Below, in pieces: positions 33,151-44,853 of a DNA stretch of 64,000 nucleotides (positions within the stretch are counted from its first letter, which is position 1; each line of letters begins with the position of its first letter). Both the position numbers and the translations under genes were made by a program. Source of the DNA: Warburgia ugandensis (Eukaryota; Streptophyta; Magnoliopsida; Canellales; Canellaceae). The notes under the pieces are model-generated. The model made no database searches. It worked only from the letters and a program-made list of their open reading frames with translations, and was not told where the DNA came from. The stretch covers positions 41,686,057 through 41,750,056 of the forward strand of contig CP141137.1 of assembly GCA_035236585.1 (NCBI GenBank), in the 5' to 3' direction.

Positions 33151-35674
33151 TAGACACGACATACCAAGGTTTTATTGAGTTTTTGTATGAACAAATTATA
33201 TGATCAATTGATTAAATGGTACTAGTTTGATTGCATAACTTTCAAATTTATTCAATTAATGCATCATCACTATACTAAACAATTTGTCATTTGATGCTAT
33301 ATGAAATGAATTCATTAATATACTTTTATGATGATGATTATTAAAGGATTAGCATCAGAATTGAATTAGTGTTAGAATGAATATAAATATTCTATTTTAA
33401 GGATAAAGGTGCATGAATAAGCAATAGGTAAAGTGTGGAATTTTTGTAAAAAAATCTATAACTTAAGAGGGGAGGAATCTTTGAGATACATGTCTAATAT
33501 ATTTATGCTTGAGCTAGGGATAAGTAGAATTATTTATATATTTCTCAAATGAAATCAAAATACTATAGCCAATGGCATTTTAGTTTACTATTACTTTCCT
33601 TTTAACAAACTAACATATGACTCATGAATAATTTTGATATTTAGTTTGATTATTGAAATAACTAAGGCCTTTGATGTATATATTGGAGTCAAATACATTA
33701 TATTATATATAAAAAAATTCCATATAGAAATAGAAACATAATCATCTTCAAACTAACTAAAATTCTAAGTTCACAAATAGGAAGCTAAAATCTATAAACT
33801 CGTTGCTTACCATTTTCTTAGAGAAAGTATGATTTTTCTAATGAAATTTAACCCAAGTTTCAATAGTAAGAAAAGGTTATACCATTACAAAAAATTTCTT
33901 CAAATCTCTAGAAAATTGGATGTTATTACATCACATTTTGAATTATCTTATTGGGTAAAAATCTGCAAATAGTTCAATGAGAAAGTTAGTGTACCAAATG
34001 GATTCTAAACACCTAAAAAAATTAATAACTATTTAAACATGTTATGGGATTGATGAAAAACCAAGAAAATATAAAAAAAATCAAGGTTTTGAGGCAATTC
34101 ATAGTTTCTACAATAAAAACTTAGGTGGTCAGCTTCAGCTTATAGTAGATAGTTAGATCAAAGATTAGTGCACCAAATGATTGGTACTCTTGATACTCAT
34201 ATGGAATCCTAGTATGCTTCAAGATTAAGTGACTACATAAAATAACTACTGCCAAATTGTTAATCAACTAACCTATTGCCTGCTAAACATATGCAGCACA
34301 GTCAATTGTTGAACAATGAATTCATTGTATTAATATCTAATGTCTAATGTCTAACACTTCAATTATTCTGTTAAAAAATGGTATATAAATGAGCTATTGG
34401 TTTAATTCAATCATTAGGTGTAAAATTGATTAGTGAATGAATTAGATAAACATTCTTGATTGTTACACTATAAATTTGAGAACACTTAGTGCACTTAGAG
34501 ATTTACGAAACGAATGGTACACTTTGTGACTAGTTGAGTAGTTAGTGTACTAAGTGATTTACTAAAGTTCTTACATTTATAAAACCTTTGATAATTAAGG
34601 TTCTAAGAAAAGAAATGACTGATATCTCATCCATAAAACATAAATTGAATCAAACCAATGGACCGCTAACAAAATTTTTGACCAGGACCATCTAGTTTTT
34701 CAACTATTGGACTGTTTGAATATATTGTAAACTAGATCACTTGTTCGACAATCGTACTTCAAATGGCTAATTTCATAGCTAAATTACCAAACCATATCTT
34801 CAACACTTAAGAACTAGATCACTAAGGCTACTCTATGATGCAACAATCAGTTCATGTGGTACTCTATGCATACTTATTGACATTTTAGTATTATATGTAA
34901 TATATTGATGTTTAAACACACACTAGCTTGTCTAGAACATGTTTTAATAGTTTGTTTAGTTGTTATACTTCTCATCAATTAGTTTACTAAACATTTTTGA
35001 AATTTTTTATCTAATTTAAGTTTAATATATTTTTGAATTATATGGTAGTCTATGTGCTATCTAATTTAATAGTTATTCCATTATTTAGCCACCTTATTGC
35101 TTTGCATTAGCTTAACCATGAATCATAGCAAACTTTGAATCATATTGCAAGAGATGATGTAACTGTAACATGCCAATCTAAACATACTTATTTCATGAAA
35201 ACGTGAAGTAGACTATGTTCTTGTTATATATGTTTTGTTCTTCAAAGAGTACAATTTAAAATGAATACATTTTATAATTCTATCCTCTTGGTTATCTAGT
35301 TCACATTGATTAACACATCGATTAAGACATTATTGTAATACCAAGAGATTCTAATTATTTCTACTTTTTGAAACTGATTTACAAACTACACTATCAAATT
35401 TTGATTTAAATCCCATATTTTAAACACTTAAAAATGCACATGATTTTGATCGCTATGATAATGTAGGCATTTTGTATCCATTTTTGGCACTATGTTACAA
35501 TGCAATTTTTTAAAATTAGTCAACTCTTTTGAGTTGGTGCTAGCCCAGGGATTTCTAAGGAACCCCATGTGTTGCTATGCTAGAAATTAGTTGGCCACTG
35601 GCTTTTACTTGCCTAAGATAGACATGTTTGGACAAAAGTGTTGTATCATGGAAAGACGACTTTCTTATATTGGA
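33151..35674. other. Unassigned AT-rich DNA, probably LTR-derived
   Basis: No coding domain was recognised on either strand. A weak repeated motif of the form AGTTAGTGTACCAAATG occurs near 33985, 34165 and 34540, which may be the decayed inner part of the LTR starting at 32597. The last kilobase should include internal sequence of the B2 element (minus), but no gag was identifiable. Confidence 0.4.
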
Positions 35675-35697
35675 TTGATGCAGCATCCCCATAAAAG
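35675..35697 (-). other. Possible degenerate PBS of B2
   Basis: A GCAGCATCCCCATAAAAGT stretch stands where the Athila-type PBS is expected, directly left of an LTR terminus at 35702. The match to the tRNA-Asp complement is weak. Its position, rather than its sequence, is the main support. Confidence 0.4.
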
Positions 35698-36528
35698 TAG
35701 GTGTAGTGCACGGGTCTACTATAGCATAGATTGTGCAAGTACAGATCGATCCAAAGAGACTTAATTAAAAAACTAATTTTAATTAAAGGCCTAATATAAC
35801 TACATTAATCTAACTAAATGACTTATTAAATTAAACTAATTATCTAAATGTATTAAATTTCATAAAATGATTGAAAATTAAATCAAAACATAGGAATTAA
35901 AAATCCAATAAATTAGAAATCAAATACTCTTGGACTAAGCTATCTAGAATTTTCTACACATGTTAATAAAGTTACAATAACACTAAAACTACAATTAATG
36001 ATTCTTGTATAGAACCGTTTACTATACTCAGTATCCTTTTCATTCAAGCAATGATTGGGTATGTAAACTTAGATTGCTACAAATCTATATTAATATTAAG
36101 TGATTTTAAACCTAGAACAACCTAATCTTAAAACTATTTTTATTCTAAAGTACTTTTTATTCTCATTCCTAGAGAAACTAATGGAACATAAGCATATAAA
36201 TTGATAAATTAAATATAACAACTAATGAAAACAAGTAAAAATAACACATAAATTAATAAAAATATGCCAATCTATTAAATTCTATCTACTAATAAAAATG
36301 CAACTAAATGAAAAAAATGACTAAAATAAATTTACAACTATATTCTAATTAAATAAAATAAAAGCTACAATGATTACAACTTAATGAAAATAAAATAATA
36401 ACTAGTTTCTAAAAAAGGAAAGAATTCACAGATATTAAACATCTCACTCACCAAAAACCACCATACAACCTTCTGAACTTACTACCACCTAACTTTGCAT
36501 CATCCAAATAACTCCCTATCTTGTTATG

Positions 36529-39037
36529 TGTGACAACCCAAGTTTTATATGATGCAAATTTGATAAAAAGGCGAGATCTCTTGTTTTATAAATATGGAAT
36601 GCATGAAAATCTTTTTGTTTTGGAAAACAATCTTTATAAAAACCCTGAGTGTTAAAACACATTTTCAAACTATCTAGCCTTGGCATAGTTTTAAATTGAC
36701 TCTATTCCCAAGAAAGTGTTAGTCATAGCCTCAGCTATAGAGAGTAACTACAATCAAGTAACATTGAAAAATAAGGTAGGGGTTTACTTACTTGCACTTA
36801 GTTTGAGTGTCTTCTGTCACAGGCATACCTTGTCCTTAAATGTTTACTTTGTGTCTGAAAAATGTTGATGATTGGATGAGTATATATTATACTCGGTAGG
36901 AGTCCATCACTATTAGTTTTACAATGCATGCTATGTTTAAAATCATATGCTCTTTCAAAATATGTGCATGTTTGAACACTCATGTTCAATATCGGAATTA
37001 AAAACCATTGTCGAATTAGAATACTAATGACTTAAAGGATCACATAATCCAAAACGAAAGTATCATATATATCATAACATAATGATATGCATAAGATGCT
37101 CAACTGAATCCAACTCATGGATATCTAGTATGGTATGGTCGACCAACCTCATATCATGCCATATGCAATGCAAGTAAGTCCACGAAACCATAGGGCCCAA
37201 CAATGCCCACGACCTCGCCGCCATGTGGTCCCTGGGTACCTAGGAACATAGTGTCATAGCCTCCACGGGGCATATGACACATCAACCCAATGCTGTGACA
37301 CCAATGGTAGCCCCCTATACCACATGCTGTTGACGTAGGGACATGCCCTTTTTGGGCGTGGTACCCAATCCACCTAGTAGTGGTAGAGGCTGGGAGGCCA
37401 CCCCAACCTATCGGCATAGCGCCCACGAGCTTACTAGCCCAAATCATATATTATCAAACAAGCAAAAACATCTCTTTTTCAAAACCTGTCCTCTTTGGGT
37501 CCCTCACAACTGCCTACCCAACGTCTTTTGGGCACTCCAGCGTCTTTTGGTAACCCTCAAGGACATGCAATTTTGCAAGAACTCAATGCTCACAAATCAT
37601 GCAATATATGCAATTATTTGCAAAACATGTCTATGCATAATGTATTTATCATATGCATGTTGAATTCATTTATATGCTAAACAAGTCATATACGTATACT
37701 TAAAACATACAGTCTCAAACAATCATGGCTCTTTTTAAAAGTCTAGTAGCGTTAGAGCACCTACCTAGCTAGGTCGCACTAATCCCCTTGTCCTCGTATA
37801 CTCCTGAACATGGTTTGGGGAATCAAGGTTAGTTTGGCCTATCTTTTAGAGGTTTTAGAGTGGTTGGCCTTACTACTTAGGCATTAAGGGTTCATCCCCA
37901 TGCCTATGGGTGTCCTAAGGTCCTAATTGGGCCTTGGTATCATCAAGTTTTCAAGGATTTAGTGGCCCCGCTCCACTATCATAGTCTAAGGATCGTTCCC
38001 ACCTTAGATTGAGCCTTGATCAGGTATTTTATAGTTTTTGTGTATCTGTGTCGTCGACATGGACACAACGCCTTTCGCGGCACCTCAATCAGAGCCCTAG
38101 ATCTCAAGTTATAGCCTTTTTAGTGCCGAGTGTACATAAAGGGTCAAACGAAATGAGGTGGAAGCCTACGACGCTAACGCGTCCCACGTCAGCGATAGGC
38201 GCCTCAACGGGTGCGTTTGCGGACGTACCCTGGCTTCCGCCCAACTTTCTCATTTGCGGACTTGTCCACGGACGTGCCCGTCTAGTTCTCTCAACACATA
38301 GAACACGTTTCGTTTAATGGGGGACCGGGGCGTCCTCGGGACGCCCTAGTTCGTGTCGAACCAGTGCACCCCAGGGATCATCCCTGGGTCCTTTGTGACT
38401 CTTTAGGGCTCTATTTTGCATATTTTTCATGCAAAAACTTAGGAAAACTTAGCCTAGGACTAAGGGGGAGACGGGTTTAGAGGGATTTTGGGCATACCTG
38501 GTTCGTTGTCGGGTTTTTCTCCACGTTTCTCCTCTTGGTTGCTTCTCCAAAATGGGTTTTTCCTAAGCTTTTGGGCTGCCATTAGAGGTGCACAAGAGCT
38601 CTATTTATAGAGCTATAAGAGGGTTCTGGAGGGGGCTCTCACCGCCCTTGAATGGCGATGGAGAAACCTCCAGAATGGCGGTGATTTCTCCTCCAAACAC
38701 CGCCGTTCTAGAACCCTTTAGGAGGTTGAAGAAGAGGGGTGCCCGTATCAAAATGGGCCCCTGTGTTTCTCAGGCTAAATCCATTTTTTAATAAAAATTA
38801 TATTTTTGCCCTTGAACTTCAAAGGGCCATAACTTGCTCATTTTAACTCCATTTTGGGTGATTTTGGTCTTGTTGGATTCCTTTTTCTAAGACGCACCTA
38901 ATGGTACTATTTTTAGGACCAAATTTCTAGGTTCAGTTAGGGTGAATAGTAAAATAACCAAAATACCCTTATTTCCAAAAAGTGAACTTTTTATTGCTAA
39001 CTTGGGATTTCAATGTTACAAAATTGGAGTCATTACA
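36529..39037 (-). mobile_element. D, 2.5-kb LTR-only insertion
   Basis: D runs from TGTGACAACCC to GAGTCATTACA with TTATG on both sides (36524-36528 and 39038-39042). Joining the flanks restores sequence colinear with the B1 LTR. In minus orientation it starts TGTAATGAC and has a TATA box at 38601-38610, so it resembles the E group but is half the length, GC-richer, and without a clear leader module. No coding domain was seen; small frames (37154-37663, 38009-38317, 38588-38791) follow its GC-richer parts. Probably a solo LTR of an E-related family. Confidence 0.8.
38601..38610 (-). promoter_or_regulatory. TATA box of D
   Basis: CTATAAATAG on the minus strand, about 430 bp from the D 5' end, within an AGAGCTCTATTTATAGAGCT palindrome. 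Confidence 0.55.
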
Positions 39038-40582
39038 TTATGTCACTCAACAAGAGCCCAAGGTGTTTCGCAATAGTCACAACACATAGGAGAGATATAA
39101 TAGAAGGCTAAGGGCATAAGTTTACAGGTGACATGAAGTGTAAAAATATGTAACAAAAGATGAAATGAATGAAGCATGATGGAGGAAAAATAGCAAGCCT
39201 TTCTTACCTTTAGATTAACTTGAATGGACTAGCTCCACAAAACATCATCTCTTTATTTCCTCTTCTCTTCCCCAAGTCCCAAACTTCCCCTTTCTTCATA
39301 TTTCACATTGAGCCATGTTAAGGCTTTCATGTGGAGAGCATGATAAGGATGAATTTTCCTTATCTTCTCTCCTTCCAATATTATTCCTCGAAGTTGGCTT
39401 CTATCCTCCCTTGTAATAGCTTCAAAAATCCTATATTATCACCTTAGCTAATCATCCTTTATATCTTTCACATTCTTTCCTCTTCTCACCTTTTATTTCC
39501 ACCTTTAGATCAAGGTCAACCCTAGAATGGATGGTTAGATGGGATGGAGTGGTAGCTTGGGTTTTCATGCTTTCCATTATTCATTCCTTGCCATTGGATC
39601 ATGTTTTAACCCTTGAGTGGATGGTTGAGATTTCCTTGAAGTCTCATATCAAGAAAGATGTTCTTTAATGATTCTTTTTCTTCTTATCTGTTAGATTGGC
39701 ATTCCATAAGGTGAACGACTAGGATTCAATTGAGATTTTCTTATCCAAACTAATTATTTTCCTTTATTTTCTCCTTAACCAACCATTTTTTTATCTCTAA
39801 TCAATCAAATTTAAATGAAAAACACATTTTTTTCTAAGGAGAACACCTTTTCTCTTCCTTAAAAAATGGTGGGCAGCCCACCAAAATTTTCTCCACCAAT
39901 CATGGATTAGTCTTCTCCCTCATACATGGCTTCTTTATATTGGTTAATATTAACTCAAATGGATTCTCATTGGTTACTTTAGGATGGCCTTGAATATGAA
40001 TTAATCTTAGCCACTCTTTCTTGAAAGTTCTGGATGAAAATTAATTGTAGATTTTCTATTTTTTTATCTCTCTCCTCACCTCCTTATTTTTCTCTACCAA
40101 TCTTACTAATTGATACATGTATTTCATGTGGAATTAAGTAGGATGCACCACCTTTTCATGAAAACTTTATGTTACACATGTAGGTCGTCACCATTCTAAA
40201 GTGTAGAGAGAGAAAGTGAGGAATACATTGGTGCATGGAAGTTTTATCATCTTATCTTTTGGTTGGGATGACTTCTTTTGTGCAAATAAGGTTCAGTGAT
40301 GCTTCTAACTTTTCGAAGTATACTGGAAATAATAATGACACTATTATGCATTCTAAAATTTTAGACTTCACTAAATATGGTTGATGAGCTAATATTGATG
40401 CTCGAACTCTAGATTATCCTTCTTTTAGGGTTTGAAAAGCCAAAAATACTCCTTTTTTTATAATTGCACCCTAATCATGCATAATGTGGAAATAATGTTA
40501 ATCAGTTATCTTTAGGATAAAATGAGGTCTAAAACCTAATGAATATAGAGGCATTCTATATAATAATTCAATACTTATCACA

Positions 40583-42670
40583 TTAGATTTGATTGGTTGA
40601 TTGACTAACGAGTGGATCAAGCATATATATGATTCCAATATGATTTTGATTATATATACATCTTCAATTTTGATTGTATCATTGGGATTTTATTTTGATG
40701 CATCACATTTTAACAACACATAATTTGAAGAGGAATTAACTTGCATCTATTTTGAAATTGTATAGCATAGACTTTCATGATTTTGGTTAGTTTTACATTT
40801 TATAGTGGATAACTTAAATTACTTACCAAACCAATTCATAAATGTAAAATAGAAATAGTATGTTTGTACTTGGGCACAAAAGATTTGAGGATTCGAGAAC
40901 ATAAAAATATGAAGAATCTTAGAATTATTTTTATTGTCCTTTGCAAACTATTGATAATGCTTGTATCAAACAATTAAACTCTTACTTAAATGGTTTGTGA
41001 TTTGACTTAGTATGTTTGGGCATTTCTAGTTTAAACTCTCGAGACTTGCATTGGGAGTAGTTGAATAACTCTTGGTTTCAACTCAAAGTGGTCTGATTTA
41101 GTTATAGGTAAAGATATACAAGATGGTGAGTTGAATTGGATAGGTGTGGAATAATCTTTCAATGGCTTCACTGCTACTACCCCATTGACATTTCTATAGT
41201 GAGGATCTCTAGATATTCTTGATTCCTTTGCTCTTTCCTAATATTTCTTTCAATCTCTATATCTAAAAGTACTTGATCAAGATTGAGTGATCGACGACTA
41301 TGCATACACCAATTGATGGTGTAGTGGACTTCGATTTATGCACATTAAAGCTAAGTTGTTGTATACAATGAAAGAGTTTTATTATTATTATTATTATTAT
41401 TAAAGGAGAGGCTTTTAGATTATTGCTAGTCTTGGTAGCACTTCCTCTCCTTAAGATCTATTCAGTTTGATCATGATATTAATTAATCGATTCACACCTA
41501 ACTTAATCATCCAAGGGTGATTTGAGTCATAGAATGCATTGACAGAGCTAGTTGTTTAAATCCCAATGTAGTCGATTAGATTGCAACCACTAGAGTGAGA
41601 GTAGTCTTCCTCCTTCCAAGAGGGTCCCATTAGCTCATAAGCGGCTAAGGTCTCCTTTATGTGATTTTTAATTAGAACTAGAAGGTTGGGATGTGTTAGG
41701 TGCTATTTAACCTAGGTCGGCCAAGGTGTAGTGGTGAAATCTACCCTTAATCTTATGAGCCTAAGTGCCCATACTAATGTTTTAAATAATCCCACATAGT
41801 TTGATCAACATATAAAGCACCTTAAAGTAATAAAGTGTCTTATTATGTAAGAAAAGCAATAAATCTAATGCAACTATTTACATGCTACTTAACAAAGGGT
41901 CAAGGCCTTAGTAGACAAGACACTATAACCATGACAGCTTATATCCTTGGGTTATAACCAAGCTTAGGCTATCCACTAGGGAGAATAGGCCATTCAATAG
42001 GGAGATTCAAAAATTGTAGAGGCTTGGACCGTTCAAGCTACTCAATATTTGAAACAAGCTATAGTGCTTACTTCAAGTAATTATATTGAAGCACATAATT
42101 GGAGCTGTGCCCCCTTTCTCCTTGGTGCACAGAGACAAAATGTAGGAATGGTGCTAATAGTTCTTTAGCTTTCTAATAGCCTTGAATAGCATGCAACAAG
42201 TAATTATGGAATACCTATGTGCCATTAAACTACCATCCACAAATCAAGAATTAAGTGCTCATGCAAACACTAATTTAGAAATTTCAAAGAAGTTAAGATA
42301 GCCCATAGTGGGGTCCTAGATATAGCCTTCTTATACAATTGTGGGTCCGTACATGCCACCTCCTCTTCCAGGTTAGGATGGCCCACCCTTGACCTATATC
42401 AATACAAGTCTTTTTTTAAAATGAATGAATCACATATAAAAATTACAACTTCGATCTTACTACAATCCACTCAAATAATTTTTTTTGGTAAACCATCCTA
42501 AGGACTCCCTCCAAGTATTTATTCCTATCTAAATTTATAAACAAAAGAACATGAAATTATGAAATTTTAGGAATAAAGAAAGTATGCAAAATGTGACTAT
42601 ATGAAGCCCTAAAACTAAGAGTAGCGGTAAAGCATTACAACCTAAATCTTAATTAAACTCCATTGTGAGT
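40583..42670 (-). other. B1 leader region
   Basis: This lies between the B2 LTR and the B1 PBS, in B1 minus orientation. The right half contains a degenerate leader module and a GTGGGCC-like segment (about 42330-42400) like that in other Athila-type leaders. The left part (40583-41370) has no recognisable feature. An ATT microsatellite of seven units sits at 41381-41401. B2 seems to have inserted in this leader. Confidence 0.5.
41395..41790 (-). other. Shared leader module, copy 5 (B1, degenerate)
   Basis: In minus orientation the landmarks are recognisable but diverged: AGAGTGAGAGTAGTCTTCC, AGAGGGTCCCATTAGCTCAT, AGGTTGGGATG and AGGTCGGCCAAGG. An ATT microsatellite adjoins it, as in E2. Confidence 0.45.
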
Positions 42671-42690
42671 CCCAACAACACCACAAACAT
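42671..42690 (-). other. PBS of B1
   Basis: On the minus strand TGGTGTTGTTG matches the first 11 bases of the tRNA-Asp complement except for three C-to-T changes; the rest is poorly conserved. It lies next to the LTR end. Confidence 0.55.
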
Positions 42691-42692
42691 TT

Positions 42693-44853
42693 TGTGTTTT
42701 AATAATTACTACCAGTGAATAGTTCTATTGAAGTATAGATCAGCAAATAGTTAATCCCAAGATGTCTCATTTAAGGAAATTTAATTAAGAGTTAGATTGT
42801 TTCTACTTTAACCTTGCCAATCTTTTTAGGAAAGGAAAGAAATCTAAGCATTAATAAGCAAAGAAAGCAAGGAAATAAGAAATTTAATAAAGGAACCAAG
42901 AAACTAAGGAAATAAAAGAATAATTAAGTAACTAAGCAAATAACTAACTAAGAATTAAAGGGTATTTTTCATTAATTGACTAATTACAAGGAATTCTTAC
43001 ATAATCAAATAAGGAAGTACAAAAGTAAAAGAAAACGAAAGCAAGTAAAAGTTCTTCAACTTGGGCTTGAATTCCACTATATGGCTCTCTTCTTGTGTCA
43101 CTCAACAGGAGCTTCAACCTTATTACACTACTTTACCACAAAACTTTACTCATCTTCTTAAGCCAACATGCCGTGATCCAAAAGTCAAATCCATTTTCAA
43201 TGGTCCTTGGGAATGAAATGATAGGACTACCAAGAAAAAAGGCATCTAACACCTTTTCTAAATGATCACCACACATAAAAAAGAAAAGAGGAAGATAAAA
43301 TGGAAGTATAAAAATGTAGCTTCTCCTTTGGTTGATACTCATAGAGAAGAGGGTAGCTTTTAAGGAGATAAGCAATACAAGAAAAGAGGTCTTTCATCTT
43401 AAGCTATGGATAGCCATAGAGAAGGCTTCCTACCTTGAGATTGAACTAGAAGAAAAGAAAAACAATATGAAGCTAGTGGCCCTTGCCTTATAACCCACCA
43501 ATTCCAGCCTTAGGAGATGGTGAAGGAGATGGTCACTTTACCTTGGAAGCAGCCTACTATTCAACATGAACCCTTTAGCTAGGAATTTGTATGGCTTTAT
43601 GGAAGGATTTGGTTTCCTTTCAACCATTACTTATGATTGGAAAAACTTCTTGCTTCCATAGAAGGGAACATGGATTCTTTCTTCTTTTGTTCCCAAATCC
43701 CAAAAATAAAACAAAACAAAAAAAGAAAGGAGAAGAATCTATGTGATGGATGAAAATGAGAAAGACTGATAGGAAGTGTGTGCAATTAAGAGAGTAGAAG
43801 TTGAGGGTGTGTGCATGTAAATCAAACAACAAAAGTGAGTGTGCTATGCTACATGAAAGGTCCAAATGATGCATGGAAGGGTGAGGATGGAAGAGAAGGA
43901 AAGAAGGGAAATGTGTGCTACACTACATGAAAGGATGTGTGTGCAATAGAGGAGAGATATGCAAGGGGAGTAAATCATGCAAGGGGGTGTGGAATCCATT
44001 GTGACGAGCATGGACATAAGAAGGATGGTGATAAGTGTGGAATGGAAGGGAATATATGGGAGATTAGGTAAGAGGATAGGCTAAGGTGGTAAAGAAGATG
44101 GTAGGAAGAGGAGAAAATTTAGGAGATGAGGTGGAAATAGAATGGAAAGAAGGGTGGGAAGCATGGATTCACCTTGGGTGTGTGGTTTAGAAAATTGTAA
44201 TGATTTTGGTCCATTGGATTGTAATGTATGGTGGAGATCTTTCCTTCCATAGGGTTTTTATTTGACTTTTCAACAAGGGCAAGGTCGCTAGGGTTTGTAA
44301 CTTTTATTTACTTCATTACCAGCCCTTGAATCATCTTTAGCCTAGCTTGAGTGGTTGAGATTTGGTTGGAATGTTCTTATCCAAAGATATGTTCTTTATG
44401 AGCTTCTTTACTCTCCAATGATGGATCAGGATGCTGTGGAGTGAGTAGCCTAGATTCCATTGAGAGTTTTTTATGCACTCTAGGTTTTTGCATTTTTTTC
44501 TCCCAGCCACCACAATTTCCTCCAGCCAATAGGATGCAACAAGGTAGAATGTCTCCCCCCTTGAAGTTGGATGTGTTTCGCATTGAAAATAAGTGGGCAG
44601 CAAACTGAAAAAATCTCCACCAATGAGCTCTTAAAGTGGTATTCATTGTAATCTAGCCTATCATTTTTCCATCCTTGTTTGAGTGAATATTCATTGGTTT
44701 CTTTGGATATGCATCCTCGAGGATAGATCTTGGTCTTTAAGTGGTTGAAAAGTAAATGAATTTCAAACATATATTTCCCATAAATTGTCTCTCTTCTTCT
44801 CCATCAATCCTTATATCTCTATGTATTTCACATGGAATTAAGGGGGAATTTTT
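42693..44853 (-). repeat. B1 5' LTR, cut by Y
   Basis: The LTR ends (CA on the minus strand) next to the PBS and shares its terminal segment with B3 and several inner segments with B2. It stops at 44853, where the Y LTR begins. B2 continues for about 440 bp beyond the equivalent point, so B1 lost contact with its own 5' end through insertion. Long purine stretches (43740-44160) produce low-complexity open frames. Nothing coding was recognised. Confidence 0.65.

Larger units (their letters stand above)
35702..40582 (-). repeat. B2: Athila-type LTR (minus), interrupted by D
   Basis: In minus orientation the LTR starts TGTGATAAG at 40582, the same start as the A1 LTR, and ends at 35702. Removing D leaves about 2.37 kb. 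Sequence around 39560-40140 matches B1 around 44300-44850. The flanks (GTAGG left, TTAGA right) do not match, so this is more likely a 5' LTR with its internal region to the left than a solo LTR. Confidence 0.65.

Noticed and set aside
35296..35300. CTAGT as right-hand target duplication of the LTR that starts at 32597
   Set aside because: The bases before it are not a CA terminus, and the RT sequence expected after it could not be read convincingly.
37154..38791. Several frames of 60-106 codons in the GC-richer part of D
   Set aside because: Overlapping frames on both strands, no motifs, and location inside an LTR-only insertion.
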